DNA from: Vreelandella populi
GTDB taxonomy: Bacteria > Pseudomonadota > Gammaproteobacteria > Pseudomonadales > Halomonadaceae
Reading direction: 5' to 3'
NCBI RefSeq assembly: GCF_003989825.1
Contig: NZ_RZHE01000015.1
Location: forward strand, 610,611 to 674,610
DNA: 64,000 bases
A program made the translations under genes and the position numbers. Of this stretch, positions 47,328 through 57,385 are shown in pieces. Below the pieces are notes generated by a model. The model was not told where the DNA came from. It searched no databases and saw nothing but the letters and a program-made list of their open reading frames with translations. Each line of letters begins with the position of its first letter. The first letter of the stretch is position 1.

Positions 47328-48668
47328 ATGTTGCCTGAGTTATTGCCAAGACCGCCGGCCATCGGCGTGGACGAGTACTGTACGCGTCGTGAGGCGCTAA
47401 TGGCGCAGCTACCCGCCAATGCAGCAGTGGTATTGCCCGGCGCCTCTCTGGTGACTCGCTCTCACGATAGCGAGTATGCGTTTCGCCAGAACAGCGATTT
47501 CTACTACCTGACAGGTATTACCGAACCCGATGCTTTGCTGGTTCTCGTACCAGGTCGCGATACGGGCGAAAGTGTCGTGTTCTGCCAGGACCGTGACCCG
47601 ACGCTGGAAGCCTGGACGGGGCGTCGCCTGGGTGCGCGAGGCGTTGAACGCGAGCACGACATCGACCAGGCGTTTGAAAACGCTGACCGCGATGCGCTAT
47701 TGCCAACGCTTCTTGAAGGTCGTGAACTGCTCTACGTGCCGCTGAATAACCCGGATGCTTTAGAGATCGCCGAGGAGGCCTTCTCTGCTGCGCATGCGGG
47801 GCTACGGCGCGGACGTGCTCCGCTCAAAGGTTGGCTTGACGTGAGCGCACTGATTCACGCCATGCGGTTGATCAAAAGCGAAACGGAAATTGCCCTGCTT
47901 CGCCATGCGGCGGCGGTCTCTGCGCGTGCCCACGTGCGCGCCATGCAGGCATCGCGCCCCGGCCTTTATGAGTACCAGCTGCAGGCCGAGCTTGAGCACG
48001 AATTTGTCTGGCAAGGCGGCAGCGGCCCGGCCTACAGCACTATTGTGGGCGGTGGCGCGAACGCCTGCGTACTACACTATATTGAAAATCGCACAGCGTT
48101 GAGCAGAGAGTCTCTGGTATTGATTGATGCTGGGGCGGAATTCGATCTCTATGCAGGCGATATTACGCGTACCTTCCCTGTCGGTGGCCAATTCAGCGAC
48201 GCTCAGCGAGCGCTTTACCAGGTAGTACTCGACGCTCAGGAACGAGCGGTCAGCGCAGTAAAACCCGGTGCCACGCTTGTCGATATTCATCAGAACGTGG
48301 TGAAGGACTTAACCGCCGGGTTGATTGCGCTGGGCATACTTGAAGGCGATGTTCAGGCGCGAATCGACGATGAAAGCTATCGGCGTTTTTATCTGCACTC
48401 GACCTCCCACTGGTTGGGGCTGGATGTTCATGATGTAGGCACCTACCGCCTTGATGAGCAGACACCTCGCCCGCTGGTACCTGGTATGGTCCTGACCATC
48501 GAGCCAGGGCTTTATATTCCCGATGAAGACGGTATCCCCAGCGCTTACCGAGGCGTAGGAATCCGAATTGAAGATAATTTGGTGGTGACATCTGAAGGGC
48601 ATGAAAATCTGACTAGCGGTGTACCCAAGCAGGTGGCTGAAATTGAAGCGTTAATGGTTAAAGAATAA
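47328..48668 (+). CDS. pepP: Xaa-Pro aminopeptidase
   Basis: PepP is a manganese enzyme removing the N-terminal residue before proline. The 446 residues form an N-terminal creatinase-like domain (RRPPAIGVDEY region, FRQNSDFYYLTGITEPDALLVLVPG) and a C-terminal pita-bread catalytic domain. Metal ligands are seen in IDAGAEFDLYAGDITRTFPVGG (two Asp), HSTSHWLGLDVHDVG (His) and TIEPGLYIPD plus GVGIRIEDN (two Glu). A GGAGG-like site precedes the ATG. It lies 14 bases after ygfB. Confidence 0.96.
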   Translation: MLPELLPRPPAIGVDEYCTRREALMAQLPANAAVVLPGASLVTRSHDSEYAFRQNSDFYYLTGITEPDALLVLVPGRDTGESVVFCQDRDPTLEAWTGRRLGARGVEREHDIDQAFENADRDALLPTLLEGRELLYVPLNNPDALEIAEEAFSAAHAGLRRGRAPLKGWLDVSALIHAMRLIKSETEIALLRHAAAVSARAHVRAMQASRPGLYEYQLQAELEHEFVWQGGSGPAYSTIVGGGANACVLHYIENRTALSRESLVLIDAGAEFDLYAGDITRTFPVGGQFSDAQRALYQVVLDAQERAVSAVKPGATLVDIHQNVVKDLTAGLIALGILEGDVQARIDDESYRRFYLHSTSHWLGLDVHDVGTYRLDEQTPRPLVPGMVLTIEPGLYIPDEDGIPSAYRGVGIRIEDNLVVTSEGHENLTSGVPKQVAEIEALMVKE

Positions 48669-48751
48669 CCATATTTTAAAGCTTGAATGAGCCTTATGTA
48701 ATTACGTTACACCTTATGATATGGCTATAAGCCAGGTAGCAGGAGATGCCA

Positions 48752-49981
48752 ATGTCGCAGTCCAAGCATACGCCAACACAAGCGACCACTCACGATATTG
48801 TCATTGTGGGAGGCGGGTTAGTGGGCGCCAGCTTAGGCTGCGCGCTGGCCCCGCTTATTGAGCGCTATGGATGGAAAGTAGCGATTATTGAAGCGTCACC
48901 CATCCATGAAGTGCCGCTTGAAGAGAGTTGGCAGCCAAGCTTTGACGCTCGGGCAAGCGCAATTGCTGAAGGGTCCGCCCAGCGTTTTCGTCAGCTGGGT
49001 GTCTGGGAGGCCATGCAGACGGAAGCCACTCCCATCCAGCATATTCATATCAGCGAGCGCGGGCGCCTGGGGGCCACGCGGCTGAGTGCTTCGGAACTGG
49101 GTGTTGAGGCGCTAGGCCATGTGATTCCCAACGCCTGGATAGGACGGGTGCTTCACCGCCACTTGAAAACGCTGCCCATCGAGTGGCACTGTCCGGCCAA
49201 AGTGGAGCAACTATCGCCGGAAGCCAGCGGCCATTGCCTGCGTCTTTCAGACGGTAGCGAACTGCATGCCGCATTGACCGTACTTGCAGATGGCGGCCGT
49301 TCGGGGCTTAAAGAGCAGTTAGGCATTCATAGCCGCCGCAACTCCTACGAACAGACCGCGGTGATTGCCCATGTGGGTATCAGCCAGCCTCATCAGGGCA
49401 TTGCCTACGAGCGCTTTACCCAAGAAGGCCCCATGGCGCTGTTGCCGCTATCAGGCCAGGCCATGGAGCTGATCTGGACACATCCAAGTGGTGAAGAGCG
49501 TGCGCGAATGGCCCTACCAGAGCGCGACTTTCTCGCTCAGTTGCAGGTGGCCTTTGGAGACCGCGTGGGACGTTTTACCCGAATGGGCAAGCGCTATAGC
49601 TATCCACTTTCGCTGGTAACCGCCGAAGAGCCGATACGCCCAGGGCTTGCGGTGTTGGGCAATGCGGCCCACGCGCTGCATCCTGTGGCCGGACAGGGCT
49701 TTAACCTGGCACTGCGCGGTATTATGGACCTGGTCGAAGCGCTTGAGCAGGGCGAACAGGCCAAGCGCTCACTAGGTGATATGGCCACGCTGCTGGCCTT
49801 TGAAAAGAAGCGGGCTCGTGATCGTGGCAACGTGATTCGCTTTAGCGATGGACTGGTGCGGCTGTTTGGCCACTCACTGCCGCTGCTGCCTCATGCCCGA
49901 GCGGCAGGACTGATCGGCCTTAACCTGGTTGGCCCGCTGCGTCGTAGCTTGGCACGTCGGGCAATGGGCCTTGAACGCTAG
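48752..49981 (+). CDS. ubiH: 2-octaprenyl-6-methoxyphenol hydroxylase
   Basis: UbiH is an FAD monooxygenase that adds the C1 hydroxyl in ubiquinone synthesis. The 409-residue protein has the N-terminal Rossmann site DIVIVGGGLVGASLGCAL (about 17-34), the family DARASAIAEGSAQRF, ADGGRSGLKEQLGI and the second FAD motif LAVLGNAAHALHPVAGQGFNLALRG (about 299-323). ATG 48752 is 6 bases past AGGAG; a Met two codons upstream overlaps the ribosome site itself. It is third of the ygfB-pepP-ubiH-ubiI operon. Confidence 0.94.
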   Translation: MSQSKHTPTQATTHDIVIVGGGLVGASLGCALAPLIERYGWKVAIIEASPIHEVPLEESWQPSFDARASAIAEGSAQRFRQLGVWEAMQTEATPIQHIHISERGRLGATRLSASELGVEALGHVIPNAWIGRVLHRHLKTLPIEWHCPAKVEQLSPEASGHCLRLSDGSELHAALTVLADGGRSGLKEQLGIHSRRNSYEQTAVIAHVGISQPHQGIAYERFTQEGPMALLPLSGQAMELIWTHPSGEERARMALPERDFLAQLQVAFGDRVGRFTRMGKRYSYPLSLVTAEEPIRPGLAVLGNAAHALHPVAGQGFNLALRGIMDLVEALEQGEQAKRSLGDMATLLAFEKKRARDRGNVIRFSDGLVRLFGHSLPLLPHARAAGLIGLNLVGPLRRSLARRAMGLER

Positions 49982-50010
49982 ATAACCCAACCACATCACA
50001 CAGGAACGCT

Positions 50011-51264
50011 ATGGATACGCTTGCAAAAAAAACGGCTCCTGCCCAACAGTTTGACGCTGTCGTGGTAGGGGGCGGTGTGGTGGGAGTGACCCTGGTAGCC
50101 CTCTTGGCCCAGGCAGGCATGCAGGTCGCATTGGTGGAGGCCCGTACTGAACCGCTGCGTTGGCAAGGCATTGCTGGCAAACTGCCGGGTGTTCGGGTTA
50201 GTGCACTAACACCAGTGTCACAGCGTCTGTTGACGCACTTAGGGGCGTGGCCTGCCATGGCGCGTGCTCGGGTAACGCCGTATCGCTATATGCAGGTATG
50301 GGATGCCGAAGGCAGCGGCGGGATCAACTTTTCTGCCGATGAGGCCGGGGTCCCGGTGCTTGGTCATATCGTGGAAAACGATATTACTCAAGCGGCGCTA
50401 AATGCACTGGTGATGGACCACCCCAAGGTGACATGCTTTTTTGACGCCACACTGCAGGCGCTGCAAACCTCTGCTGCTGGGCGCTGGCTTGAACTTGGCG
50501 ATGGCCGCAAGCTGAATGCGCCGCTGCTAGTTGCAGCCGACGGCGCTCGCTCAACGCTACGTGAAATGGCGGAAATAGAGGTGGCCATTGATGATATGGG
50601 CCAAGAAGCCGTCGTCACCACGGTAAAGTGCACCCAAGGGCATGGCAGTACCGCGCGACAGGCATTTATGGAGAGCGGGCCGCTGGCCTTTTTACCGCTG
50701 ACGGTCGACGGTGATGAGCGCTACTGCTCGATTGTCTGGTCGACCACACCTGAACATGCGAGCACGCTGGTTAATCTGGCTCCTGAGGCGTTGGGAGAGG
50801 CGCTTGGCAAGGCATTCGGCTATCGGCTGGGCGAGGTGGTTGCCTGTGATCGCACTTATCGCTTTCCGTTGATACAGCGCCATGCCAGGCAGTACGTGCA
50901 GCCGCATCTGGCGCTGATAGGCGATGCGGCGCATAGCATTCATCCGATGGCCGGGCAGGGCGTAAATCTGGGTTTGATGGATGCGGCCGTGCTGGCCGAG
51001 GAAGTCATTAACGCCTGGAAACGCGGTGCGCCCTGGGGCGAGCTCACCACGCTCAATCGCTATGAGCGCCGGCGACGGCTGGATAACAGCGCCATGCTAG
51101 GGCTGATGAAGGGGTTTAGGGAGCTGTTTGGTACGCAGATGCCACTCTTTACGCTGGCGCGTAATCTGGGCATGAGCGGGATGAATCAGTTAAGCCCCGT
51201 AAAGCGCATGGTAATGCGGCAGGCCACCGGAGAGCGGGGGCGCCTGCCGCTTAGCTGCCGTTAA
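50011..51264 (+). CDS. ubiI: 2-octaprenylphenol hydroxylase (UbiI/VisC family)
   Basis: UbiI adds the C5 hydroxyl in ubiquinone synthesis. The 417-residue FAD monooxygenase has FDAVVVGGGVVGVTLVALLAQAG (about 14-36), VRVSALTPVSQRLL, VAADGARSTLREMAEI and LALIGDAAHSIHPMAGQGVNLGLMDA (about 304-329). It is a paralogue of the preceding ubiH, and the pair is in the E. coli order. The ribosome site AGGA precedes ATG 50011. Its 3' end overlaps the convergent protease gene by 4 bases. Confidence 0.92.
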   Translation: MDTLAKKTAPAQQFDAVVVGGGVVGVTLVALLAQAGMQVALVEARTEPLRWQGIAGKLPGVRVSALTPVSQRLLTHLGAWPAMARARVTPYRYMQVWDAEGSGGINFSADEAGVPVLGHIVENDITQAALNALVMDHPKVTCFFDATLQALQTSAAGRWLELGDGRKLNAPLLVAADGARSTLREMAEIEVAIDDMGQEAVVTTVKCTQGHGSTARQAFMESGPLAFLPLTVDGDERYCSIVWSTTPEHASTLVNLAPEALGEALGKAFGYRLGEVVACDRTYRFPLIQRHARQYVQPHLALIGDAAHSIHPMAGQGVNLGLMDAAVLAEEVINAWKRGAPWGELTTLNRYERRRRLDNSAMLGLMKGFRELFGTQMPLFTLARNLGMSGMNQLSPVKRMVMRQATGERGRLPLSCR

Positions 51265-52565
51265 CGGCGGCGGCGATCCACTACGTTAAGCGCCTTGAGC
51301 AGGTTGAGTGCTTCACTCATCTGGTAGTCGTCGCGCAGCCGCTCCGAGGCGGATTGGCGCGATTGCGTCATTGGCTGCTGAGCGCCCAGATGACCATCGA
51401 GATCGGATTCGCGAAGCTCCAGGCGGCTTTCTGCAAGCTCAAGGCGGCCGCGTACCACTTCTACATCCGGCTCGATGCCCTGGGCCTGAATGGAGCGGCC
51501 GTTGGGCGTGTAGTAGAGCGCTGTGGTCAGTTTTAGACCTTCGCCGTTGCCCAGCGGCATAATCTGCTGGACCGAACCCTTGCCGAAGCTGTCCGTGCCC
51601 ATGATCACCCCGCGCCGCTGGTCCTGCAGAGCGCCGGCGACAATCTCAGCGGCCGAGGCGCTGCCGCTATTGATCAATACCACCAGTGGCACATCACCTG
51701 CCGGCGTGTCCCGCGATGCCGAGAACGACATTGCCGTATCGGCAAGGCGCCCTTCGGTGTACACGATCAGGCCGCTATCCAGAAACAGGTCGGCCACGCC
51801 CGCCGCTGCCTGAAGCACACCGCCGGGGTTGTTACGCAGATCCAGAATTAAGCCTTCCAGCGGCGCGTCGCGCTGCATGCGCTCGATGGCCTGGCGCGCC
51901 TGCTCTGGGGTGCGCGACTGGAACTGGCTGATGCGCAGATAGCCGTAGCCTGGTTCGAGCAGCTCATGTTTGACGCTTTCGCTGCGAATCACCTCGCGGG
52001 TCAGCGTAAAGCTGCGCGGGGTTTCTTCTCCTGTGCGCAGCACCGAGATACGCAGCTGGCTTCCCGGCTCACCGCGCATCATGGTCACGGCTTCCTGCAG
52101 CGACATGCTGTCGGTGGGCGTGCCGTCGATGGCGATAATCACGTCCCGGGAGAGCAGGCCTGCCCGCGAAGCTGGCGTATCGTCGATAGGCGTGACCACC
52201 ATGAGCTGCCCGTTTTCCATCCCCACTTCGATACCGATGCCACCAAACTCACCCTGGGTGGATTCGCGCAGGCTCTGGTACTCTTCTTCATCCAGATAGG
52301 CGGAGTGCGGGTCCAGCTCGCTGAGCATGCCGCGCATGGCGTTACGCAGCAGAGTGCGGTCGTCCACCTCTTCCACATAGCCGCGCTTGATGCGCTCGAA
52401 CACCTCGGCAAAGGTCTGGATCTCTTCAAGGGGCAGGTCGTCGGCAGAGGCTTGGCTTGCCGGCTGGGCAAGCAGCGGTAACGGGGCCGACAGAAACGCA
52501 AGAGGAAGCAGGGCAGCCAAGAAGCGCTTGGCAGGGGCCGATACGTCGGTAACAAATGGCGTCAT
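51261..52565 (-). CDS. S41-family C-terminal processing peptidase
   Basis: A periplasmic serine protease of the CtpA/Tsp group. A signal peptide (FLAALLPLAFLSAPLPLLAQ) is followed by an N-terminal helical part (FERIKRGYVEEVDDRTLLRNAMRGMLSELDPHS). A PDZ domain follows (GIGIEVGMENGQLMVVTPIDDTPASRAGL, about 95-125), then the protease core with the strand LILDLRNNPGGVLQAAAGVADLFL. The catalytic Ser is in NSGSASAAEIVAGALQDQ and the Lys in TDSFGKGSVQQI (about 325). Length is 434 residues. It follows envC and gpmI on the same strand, the usual placement next to envC, suggesting cell-wall or lipoprotein quality control. Confidence 0.92.
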   Translation of the reverse strand: MTPFVTDVSAPAKRFLAALLPLAFLSAPLPLLAQPASQASADDLPLEEIQTFAEVFERIKRGYVEEVDDRTLLRNAMRGMLSELDPHSAYLDEEEYQSLRESTQGEFGGIGIEVGMENGQLMVVTPIDDTPASRAGLLSRDVIIAIDGTPTDSMSLQEAVTMMRGEPGSQLRISVLRTGEETPRSFTLTREVIRSESVKHELLEPGYGYLRISQFQSRTPEQARQAIERMQRDAPLEGLILDLRNNPGGVLQAAAGVADLFLDSGLIVYTEGRLADTAMSFSASRDTPAGDVPLVVLINSGSASAAEIVAGALQDQRRGVIMGTDSFGKGSVQQIMPLGNGEGLKLTTALYYTPNGRSIQAQGIEPDVEVVRGRLELAESRLELRESDLDGHLGAQQPMTQSRQSASERLRDDYQMSEALNLLKALNVVDRRRR

Positions 52566-52640
52566 GCAGACTCCGCAAGGCGATAGGTAGGCGTAAGGCG
52601 CTACCCTAAGTTGGCTGTTAATACGGTTCAGCTTATCCCG

Positions 52641-53783
52641 TCAGCGGCGCGCAATCCAACGCTGAGGGTTGATGGGTTCACCACGCTGACGTACTTCAAA
52701 ATAGAGCGCGGCGCGAGATTGTCCACCGCTGTCTCCCACGCGGCCTATTTCATCTCCCCTATTGACCTGCTGACCGGGCCGGGCGCTGAACTGCTGCAAG
52801 TGGGCATACAGGGTCATGATCTGGTCACCGTGATCAATAATCAAAAGGTTGCCAAACCCACGCATCCAGTCGGCAAACACCACCCGGCCAGGGTGCACGG
52901 CGCTAACCTGGGTACCGGCACCTGCCTGAATGACAATACCATTATAGTGAACCCCGTCACGACGGTTAAATGACGATGTGATATCACCCTGCACCGGCCA
53001 CGGTAAATCTCCCTGTGTACGCACGATATTGGTGGTAGGCGTAGGCGAATCAAGGCGCGCCAGTTCCGCCTGAATTTCACGCAGCTTGCGCTCGGCCTGC
53101 TCGCGGTTGTCATTGAGATCCGCCAGGCGGTCGGCTTCGCTGCCATAGCGGTCATCCAGGGTTTCCACAACGCTGCGCCGCTCTGCGGTACGCGTCACCA
53201 GGCGGGCGCGCTGGGTGTCAAGTTCGTCGGCCAGGCTTGCCAGGCGCGTCTGACGCTCGTCAAGCGCCTGCTCGGTATCAGCAAGGGCGGTATCCAGGCG
53301 GGCAATATCGGCAAGGCGCCGGTTGCGTGCTTGGGTAAACCGGTTCAGGTAGGCCTGCATGCGGTCAAGCTCGGCAGGGTCGCCCTGGTTGAGCAAAAGC
53401 TTGAGCTGGGGCGTGGGCCCCAGCCGATAAAGTGCAGCTAGCTGCTGGCCCAGAGCGGCATACTGGCTGGCGCGCTCGCCTTCCAGGCGGTCGCGGTGCT
53501 GGCGTAGCTGGGACATTTCATCGTCCACCTGCCGCCGTTCGCTCTGCAGGGCATCCAGGCGCTGATGCGTTTGGGCCAGCTCGGTTTCCACACCACGCAG
53601 TTCACGCTCGGCACTGTCGCGTGCCTGGCCCGTGGCGCTTAAGCGCTCGGAAAGCGATTCGATTTCTTGACCCAGCGCATCCAGCTGCGCTTGGGCAGCG
53701 CTTTCATCCGGCTGGGCAAGGCTTGCCGACGAGACGAGAAGGGCCAGTAGCGCACCGAGCGCCAGTGCCAGCCGCCTTGACAT
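52641..53783 (-). CDS. envC: Murein hydrolase activator EnvC (degenerate M23/LytM domain)
   Basis: EnvC activates the amidases AmiA and AmiB at the division septum. The 380-residue protein has a signal peptide (LALALGALLALLVSSASLAQ), a long coiled coil (about 25-250, repeated Ala/Glu/Leu/Arg heptads) and a C-terminal LytM domain from WPVQGDITSSFNRRDGVHYNG. The zinc-site residues are changed: Asn-Gly-Ile-Val follows His in VHYNGIVI where Asp is expected, and LYFEVR stands where catalytic enzymes have LHFEIR. Loss of catalysis is exactly what defines EnvC. It starts at a TGATG overlap with gpmI; the upstream frame to 53870 is gpmI antisense to nothing real. Confidence 0.92.
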   Translation of the reverse strand: MSRRLALALGALLALLVSSASLAQPDESAAQAQLDALGQEIESLSERLSATGQARDSAERELRGVETELAQTHQRLDALQSERRQVDDEMSQLRQHRDRLEGERASQYAALGQQLAALYRLGPTPQLKLLLNQGDPAELDRMQAYLNRFTQARNRRLADIARLDTALADTEQALDERQTRLASLADELDTQRARLVTRTAERRSVVETLDDRYGSEADRLADLNDNREQAERKLREIQAELARLDSPTPTTNIVRTQGDLPWPVQGDITSSFNRRDGVHYNGIVIQAGAGTQVSAVHPGRVVFADWMRGFGNLLIIDHGDQIMTLYAHLQQFSARPGQQVNRGDEIGRVGDSGGQSRAALYFEVRQRGEPINPQRWIARR

Positions 53784-55345
53784 CAGTTGAAGCGAATCAA
53801 CGGCTTCCCGGTCATCGCCTCGGGAACGGATTGATCCATCATGGTGAGCAGCGTGGGCGCCAAGTCGCACAGCCGGCCCTCGTCAAGCGCCCCTTCCCGC
53901 TCGCCCACATATACCAGCGGCACCACGAAGGTGGTGTGAGCCGTTTGCGGAGCGCCGGTTTCGGGGTGCACCATTTGCTCGGCGTTGCCGTGATCGGCGG
54001 TGATCAAGCAGGCGCCTCCAGCTCGTTCAATGGCCTCTACCACCCGGCCAACGCAAATATCCACGGTCTCGATGGCCTTTACCGCGGCGTCAAAATCGCC
54101 GGTATGGCCGACCATGTCGCCGTTGGCGTAATTGCACACGATCAGGTCAAACTGCCCGGCATCAATAGCCTCAACGAGCTTCTCGGTAATCTCGTAGGCG
54201 CTCATCTCGGGCTTTTCATCGTAGGTGCGCACATCCTGCGGTGAGGGCAGCAGGATCCGAGTCTCGCCGTCGAACTCCGCCTCACGGCCGCCAGAGAAGA
54301 AGAAGGTCACGTGGGGGTACTTTTCGGTTTCCGCAATGCGCAGCTGTTTAAGCCCGCGCTTGGCCACCACTTCGCCTAGGGTGTCGTTCAAATCAAACGG
54401 GGGGAAGGCGGCAGGCGTCGGAATGTCGGCAGCATACTGAGTAAGCATCACTAGGCCCTTGCCGGCAAGTGTCGGGCGGGCCGTGCGAGAAAAGCCGCTG
54501 AAGTCGGGTTCCACGAGCGCGCGGGTAAGCTCGCGGGCGCGGTCAGCACGAAAGTTCATGAAAAACGCCGCGTCACCGTCTTGCAACGTAATGCATTTAT
54601 CATTGAGCAATACGCAGCTGGGGGCTACGAACTCGTCGGTCTCACCGCGATCATAGGCATCGCGAAGGGCGGATTCAGCGCTGGTGGCATATACCTCGGC
54701 TTGGCCGTCGGTGAGCAGACGGTAAGCTTTTTCAACGCGCTCCCAGCGGTTGTCACGGTCCATGGCGTAGAAACGGCCAATAACGGATGCGACAAAGCCG
54801 TTGTCGGCGCCTACTAGCTCGGATAAGCGGGCATTGGCGCGCTCGATGGAGACCAGTGCGCTTTGCGGTGGCATGTCTCGGCCATCCAGAAAGGCGTGAA
54901 TAAAAATGCGCTGGGCGCCGCGCCGCGCCGCCAGCTCCGCCATGGCGATAAAATGATCTTCGTGACTGTGCACGCCGCCCGGGGAAAGCAGTCCTAACAG
55001 GTGAACGGCACGTCCGTTGGCAACAGCCTCATCAATGGGCTGGGTCAGGTTTTCATTCACGTCCAGGTCACCATCTTCAATCGCCTTGGTGATCCGCGTG
55101 AAGTCTTGGTAAACAATGCGCCCGGCGCCGAGGTTCATGTGGCCAACTTCCGAGTTGCCCATCTGGCCATCCGGCAGGCCCACGTGACGGCCATCGGTAT
55201 GTACAAAGGTATGCGGCCGGCTGGCCCATAAATCATCCATCACGGGTGTATTGGCGGAGGCCACGGCGTTATGTGCGCTATCAGGATTGTGGCCGTAACC
55301 GTCAAGAATGATCAGCGCGACAGGGCGCGGGGTAGATGTAGCCAT
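53783..55345 (-). CDS. gpmI: 2,3-bisphosphoglycerate-independent phosphoglycerate mutase
   Basis: GpmI interconverts 3- and 2-phosphoglycerate in glycolysis using two manganese ions. The 520-residue alkaline-phosphatase-fold protein begins [27 protein letters not shown] and has [19 protein letters not shown] with the catalytic Ser (about residue 63). It also has the substrate loop [70 protein letters not shown] and [15 protein letters not shown] lies 5 bases before the ATG. It heads a gpmI-envC-protease operon; the E. coli order gpmI-envC is the same. Confidence 0.97.
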   Translation of the reverse strand: MATSTPRPVALIILDGYGHNPDSAHNAVASANTPVMDDLWASRPHTFVHTDGRHVGLPDGQMGNSEVGHMNLGAGRIVYQDFTRITKAIEDGDLDVNENLTQPIDEAVANGRAVHLLGLLSPGGVHSHEDHFIAMAELAARRGAQRIFIHAFLDGRDMPPQSALVSIERANARLSELVGADNGFVASVIGRFYAMDRDNRWERVEKAYRLLTDGQAEVYATSAESALRDAYDRGETDEFVAPSCVLLNDKCITLQDGDAAFFMNFRADRARELTRALVEPDFSGFSRTARPTLAGKGLVMLTQYAADIPTPAAFPPFDLNDTLGEVVAKRGLKQLRIAETEKYPHVTFFFSGGREAEFDGETRILLPSPQDVRTYDEKPEMSAYEITEKLVEAIDAGQFDLIVCNYANGDMVGHTGDFDAAVKAIETVDICVGRVVEAIERAGGACLITADHGNAEQMVHPETGAPQTAHTTFVVPLVYVGEREGALDEGRLCDLAPTLLTMMDQSVPEAMTGKPLIRFN

Positions 55346-55572
55346 AAAAACCTCGTTAGGTTGAATAAACCAAGCGGCGTAAAACGAAAGCGCTGTTGGC
55401 GCCTAAAGCGTCATTTGAAAAGCCCGAGTATGCTGCTCATCTTTTTCAAACAACGCCTTAGGGGTCGCGACTGGCGCACGCTTGGGGCATCATAACGTAG
55501 GCAACTGCCGGGCGTCATGACCAAGGCCTGCGCGGGGTGCCTTGTGGCGTGTATACTTGTCGCGTTTTGACG

Positions 55573-55591
55573 GCGGCTTTGCCGCTTTTTT
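55573..55591 (+). terminator. Short terminator-like hairpin upstream of yibN
   Basis: GCGGC and GCCGC with a 3-base loop followed by T6, only 29 bases before the yibN start. The short stem makes termination uncertain; it may be an attenuator or chance. Confidence 0.3.
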
Positions 55592-55619
55592 CTGCATATA
55601 CCAAGAGATTGTGTTCGCG

Positions 55620-56042
55620 ATGATCGATCAGCTGTTCGAATTCGTACAGAACCACCCCCTGTTAGTCGGGGCGTTTTTGCTGGTGCTGGTAGCGTGGCTC
55701 ATTTATGAAACGCGTAGCGCCTCCACCAACGCTGTGACCTCAACGCAGGCTACCCAGCTTATTAACCGCGAAGACGCGGTCATCCTGGATATTCGTGAGA
55801 GCAAAGACTTCAAGGCTGGGCATATTGCCGGGGCGCGCAACATCCCGCAAAGCAATATCGACAGCCGCATGAACGAGCTGAACAAAGTGAAAGGTCAGCC
55901 GATCATTGTGGTCTGCAAGCATGGCCAGGGCGCCGGCGTGGTTCAGGCCAAACTTGCCAAGGCGGGGTTTGAGCGTGTTTCCAAACTGAAAGGCGGCATG
56001 GCGCAGTGGCAGGCGGATAGCCTCCCGGTGGTTAAGAAGTAA
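55620..56042 (+). CDS. yibN: Membrane-anchored rhodanese-like protein YibN
   Basis: A single rhodanese domain fixed to the inner membrane by one N-terminal helix (LLVGAFLLVLVAWLIYETR, about 14-32). The domain has AVILDIRESKDFKAGHIAGARNIP, then the active-site loop VVCKHGQGAGV with Cys (about 99), and LKGGMAQWQADSLPV. E. coli YibN has the same size and place (gpmI-yibN-grxC-secB); it has been linked to membrane-protein insertion. Here the glutaredoxin gene grxC between yibN and secB is missing. Met 55620 is chosen as it begins the conserved part; GTG 55611 is an alternative. Confidence 0.87.
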   Translation: MIDQLFEFVQNHPLLVGAFLLVLVAWLIYETRSASTNAVTSTQATQLINREDAVILDIRESKDFKAGHIAGARNIPQSNIDSRMNELNKVKGQPIIVVCKHGQGAGVVQAKLAKAGFERVSKLKGGMAQWQADSLPVVKK

Positions 56043-56088
56043 GCGCAACTGCGCCTTTATTTATTGAATGAACAACGAGGAGTTTTCC

Positions 56089-56595
56089 ATGGCGGAAGAT
56101 AACAACACCCCGCAGGCGGGCGCAGCAGCGTCCGGTGACAAGCCGCAGCTGAAGTTCTCTTTACAGCGTATCTATGTAAAGGATATTTCGTTTGAGGCGC
56201 CTAACTCGCCATCTGTTTTCAAGCAGGCATTCAAGCCCAAGGTCAACCTGGATTTGAACACCACCAGCACCAAAATTGCTGATGACCAGTATGAAGTCGT
56301 AATCAAGGTAACCGCACAGGTCAACGACAGCGAAACCGGCACCACGTCGTTTCTGGCTGAAGTCGAGCAGGCGGGCCTGTTCCGCATTTCGGGCATCGAA
56401 GGTGCGCAGCTGGAACAGACTCTGGGTGCGTTCTGCCCCAACCTGCTGTTCCCCTATGCGCGGGAGTGCGTGGACAACCTGGTCAACCGTGGTGGCTTCC
56501 CGCCGCTGATGCTGGCGCCAGTGAACTTCGAAGCCATGTACGCCCAGCGCAAACAGCGTGAAGCTCAGCAGCAAGCCGAAGCAAGCACTCACTAA
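56089..56595 (+). CDS. secB: Protein-export chaperone SecB
   Basis: SecB holds preproteins unfolded and hands them to SecA. The 168-residue acidic protein has the family core: KFSLQRIYVKDISFEAPNSPSVF, INLDLNTTSTK-like VNLDLNTTSTKIADDQYEVVIKVTAQV, AGLFRISGIEGAQLEQTLGAFCPNLLFPYARECV and NRGGFPPLMLAPVNFEAMYAQR. The N-terminal 25 residues and the C-terminal tail are Ala/Gln-rich and disordered in type. Met 56089 follows GAGGAG at 7 bases. Confidence 0.96.
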   Translation: MAEDNNTPQAGAAASGDKPQLKFSLQRIYVKDISFEAPNSPSVFKQAFKPKVNLDLNTTSTKIADDQYEVVIKVTAQVNDSETGTTSFLAEVEQAGLFRISGIEGAQLEQTLGAFCPNLLFPYARECVDNLVNRGGFPPLMLAPVNFEAMYAQRKQREAQQQAEASTH

Positions 56596-56597
56596 GC

Positions 56598-57353
56598 ATG
56601 CAGGCCAACGACTGGTATGCCCAGCACGGCAAGATGCCCCGCCTGTATGTGCCGGTACCGTTCACGGTAGGCGAGGCGCTGGAACTGCCGGAAGGCCCGG
56701 CGCGCCACGTCACCCGCGTACTGCGCATGGGCGAGGGCGTGCCGCTGGTGCTGTTTGATGGGCAGGGCCAGGAGGCCGGCGTTCGCCTGACGGAGGTGAG
56801 CCGCAAGCACACCACCGCCACGGTGGACGCGGTATGGCCGGGGGCGAGCGAATCGCCCCTGGCCGTTCACCTGGGCCAGGCGATCTCCAAGGGCGACCGG
56901 ATGGATTATGCGATCCAAAAGGCCGTGGAGCTGGGAGTTGCCGCCATTACCCCGCTGTATACCGAGCGCGGTGATGTGCGCCTGAAAGGCGACCGCGAAG
57001 CCAAGAAGCTGGCCCACTGGCAGGCTGTTGCGGCCAGTGCCTGCGAGCAGAGCGGCCGGGCGGTAGTGCCAGTAGTGCATCCGCCGCTGGGAATCGATGA
57101 GTGGTTGAAGAACCGACAGGAGCCGCTGCGACTGATGCTGCACTTGGCCACCGGTAACGCCTTCGATCACGCCGAGCGCCCGGCGTCGGCAGCACTGCTG
57201 ATTGGCCCGGAAGGTGGGCTGACCGAAGCGGACATCAGTGCTGCTCAAGCCTCAGGTTTCACACCGCTGACGTTGGGGCCGCGCGTGCTGCGCACCGAAA
57301 CAGCCCCGGTCGTGGCGCTAACCCTTCTTCAGCACTACTTTGGCGATCTGTAA
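56598..57353 (+). CDS. rsmE: 16S rRNA (uracil(1498)-N3)-methyltransferase RsmE
   Basis: RsmE methylates U1498 of 16S rRNA. It is a SPOUT-fold enzyme of 251 residues with an N-terminal PUA-like part (LPEGPARHVTRVLRMGEGVPLVLFDGQG), QAISKGDRMDYAIQKAVELGVAAITPLYTERGDV (about 94-127) and ACEQSGRAVVPVV. The SAM-binding knot is LLIGPEGGLTEADI with TLGPRVLRTETAPVVAL. It follows secB by 2 bases. In most gammaproteobacteria rsmE lies next to gshB; here a 3-kb symporter block separates the two. Confidence 0.95.
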   Translation: MQANDWYAQHGKMPRLYVPVPFTVGEALELPEGPARHVTRVLRMGEGVPLVLFDGQGQEAGVRLTEVSRKHTTATVDAVWPGASESPLAVHLGQAISKGDRMDYAIQKAVELGVAAITPLYTERGDVRLKGDREAKKLAHWQAVAASACEQSGRAVVPVVHPPLGIDEWLKNRQEPLRLMLHLATGNAFDHAERPASAALLIGPEGGLTEADISAAQASGFTPLTLGPRVLRTETAPVVALTLLQHYFGDL

Positions 57354-57385
57354 GCGCTCACTAACCTGATCTTCTCTTTCATGCG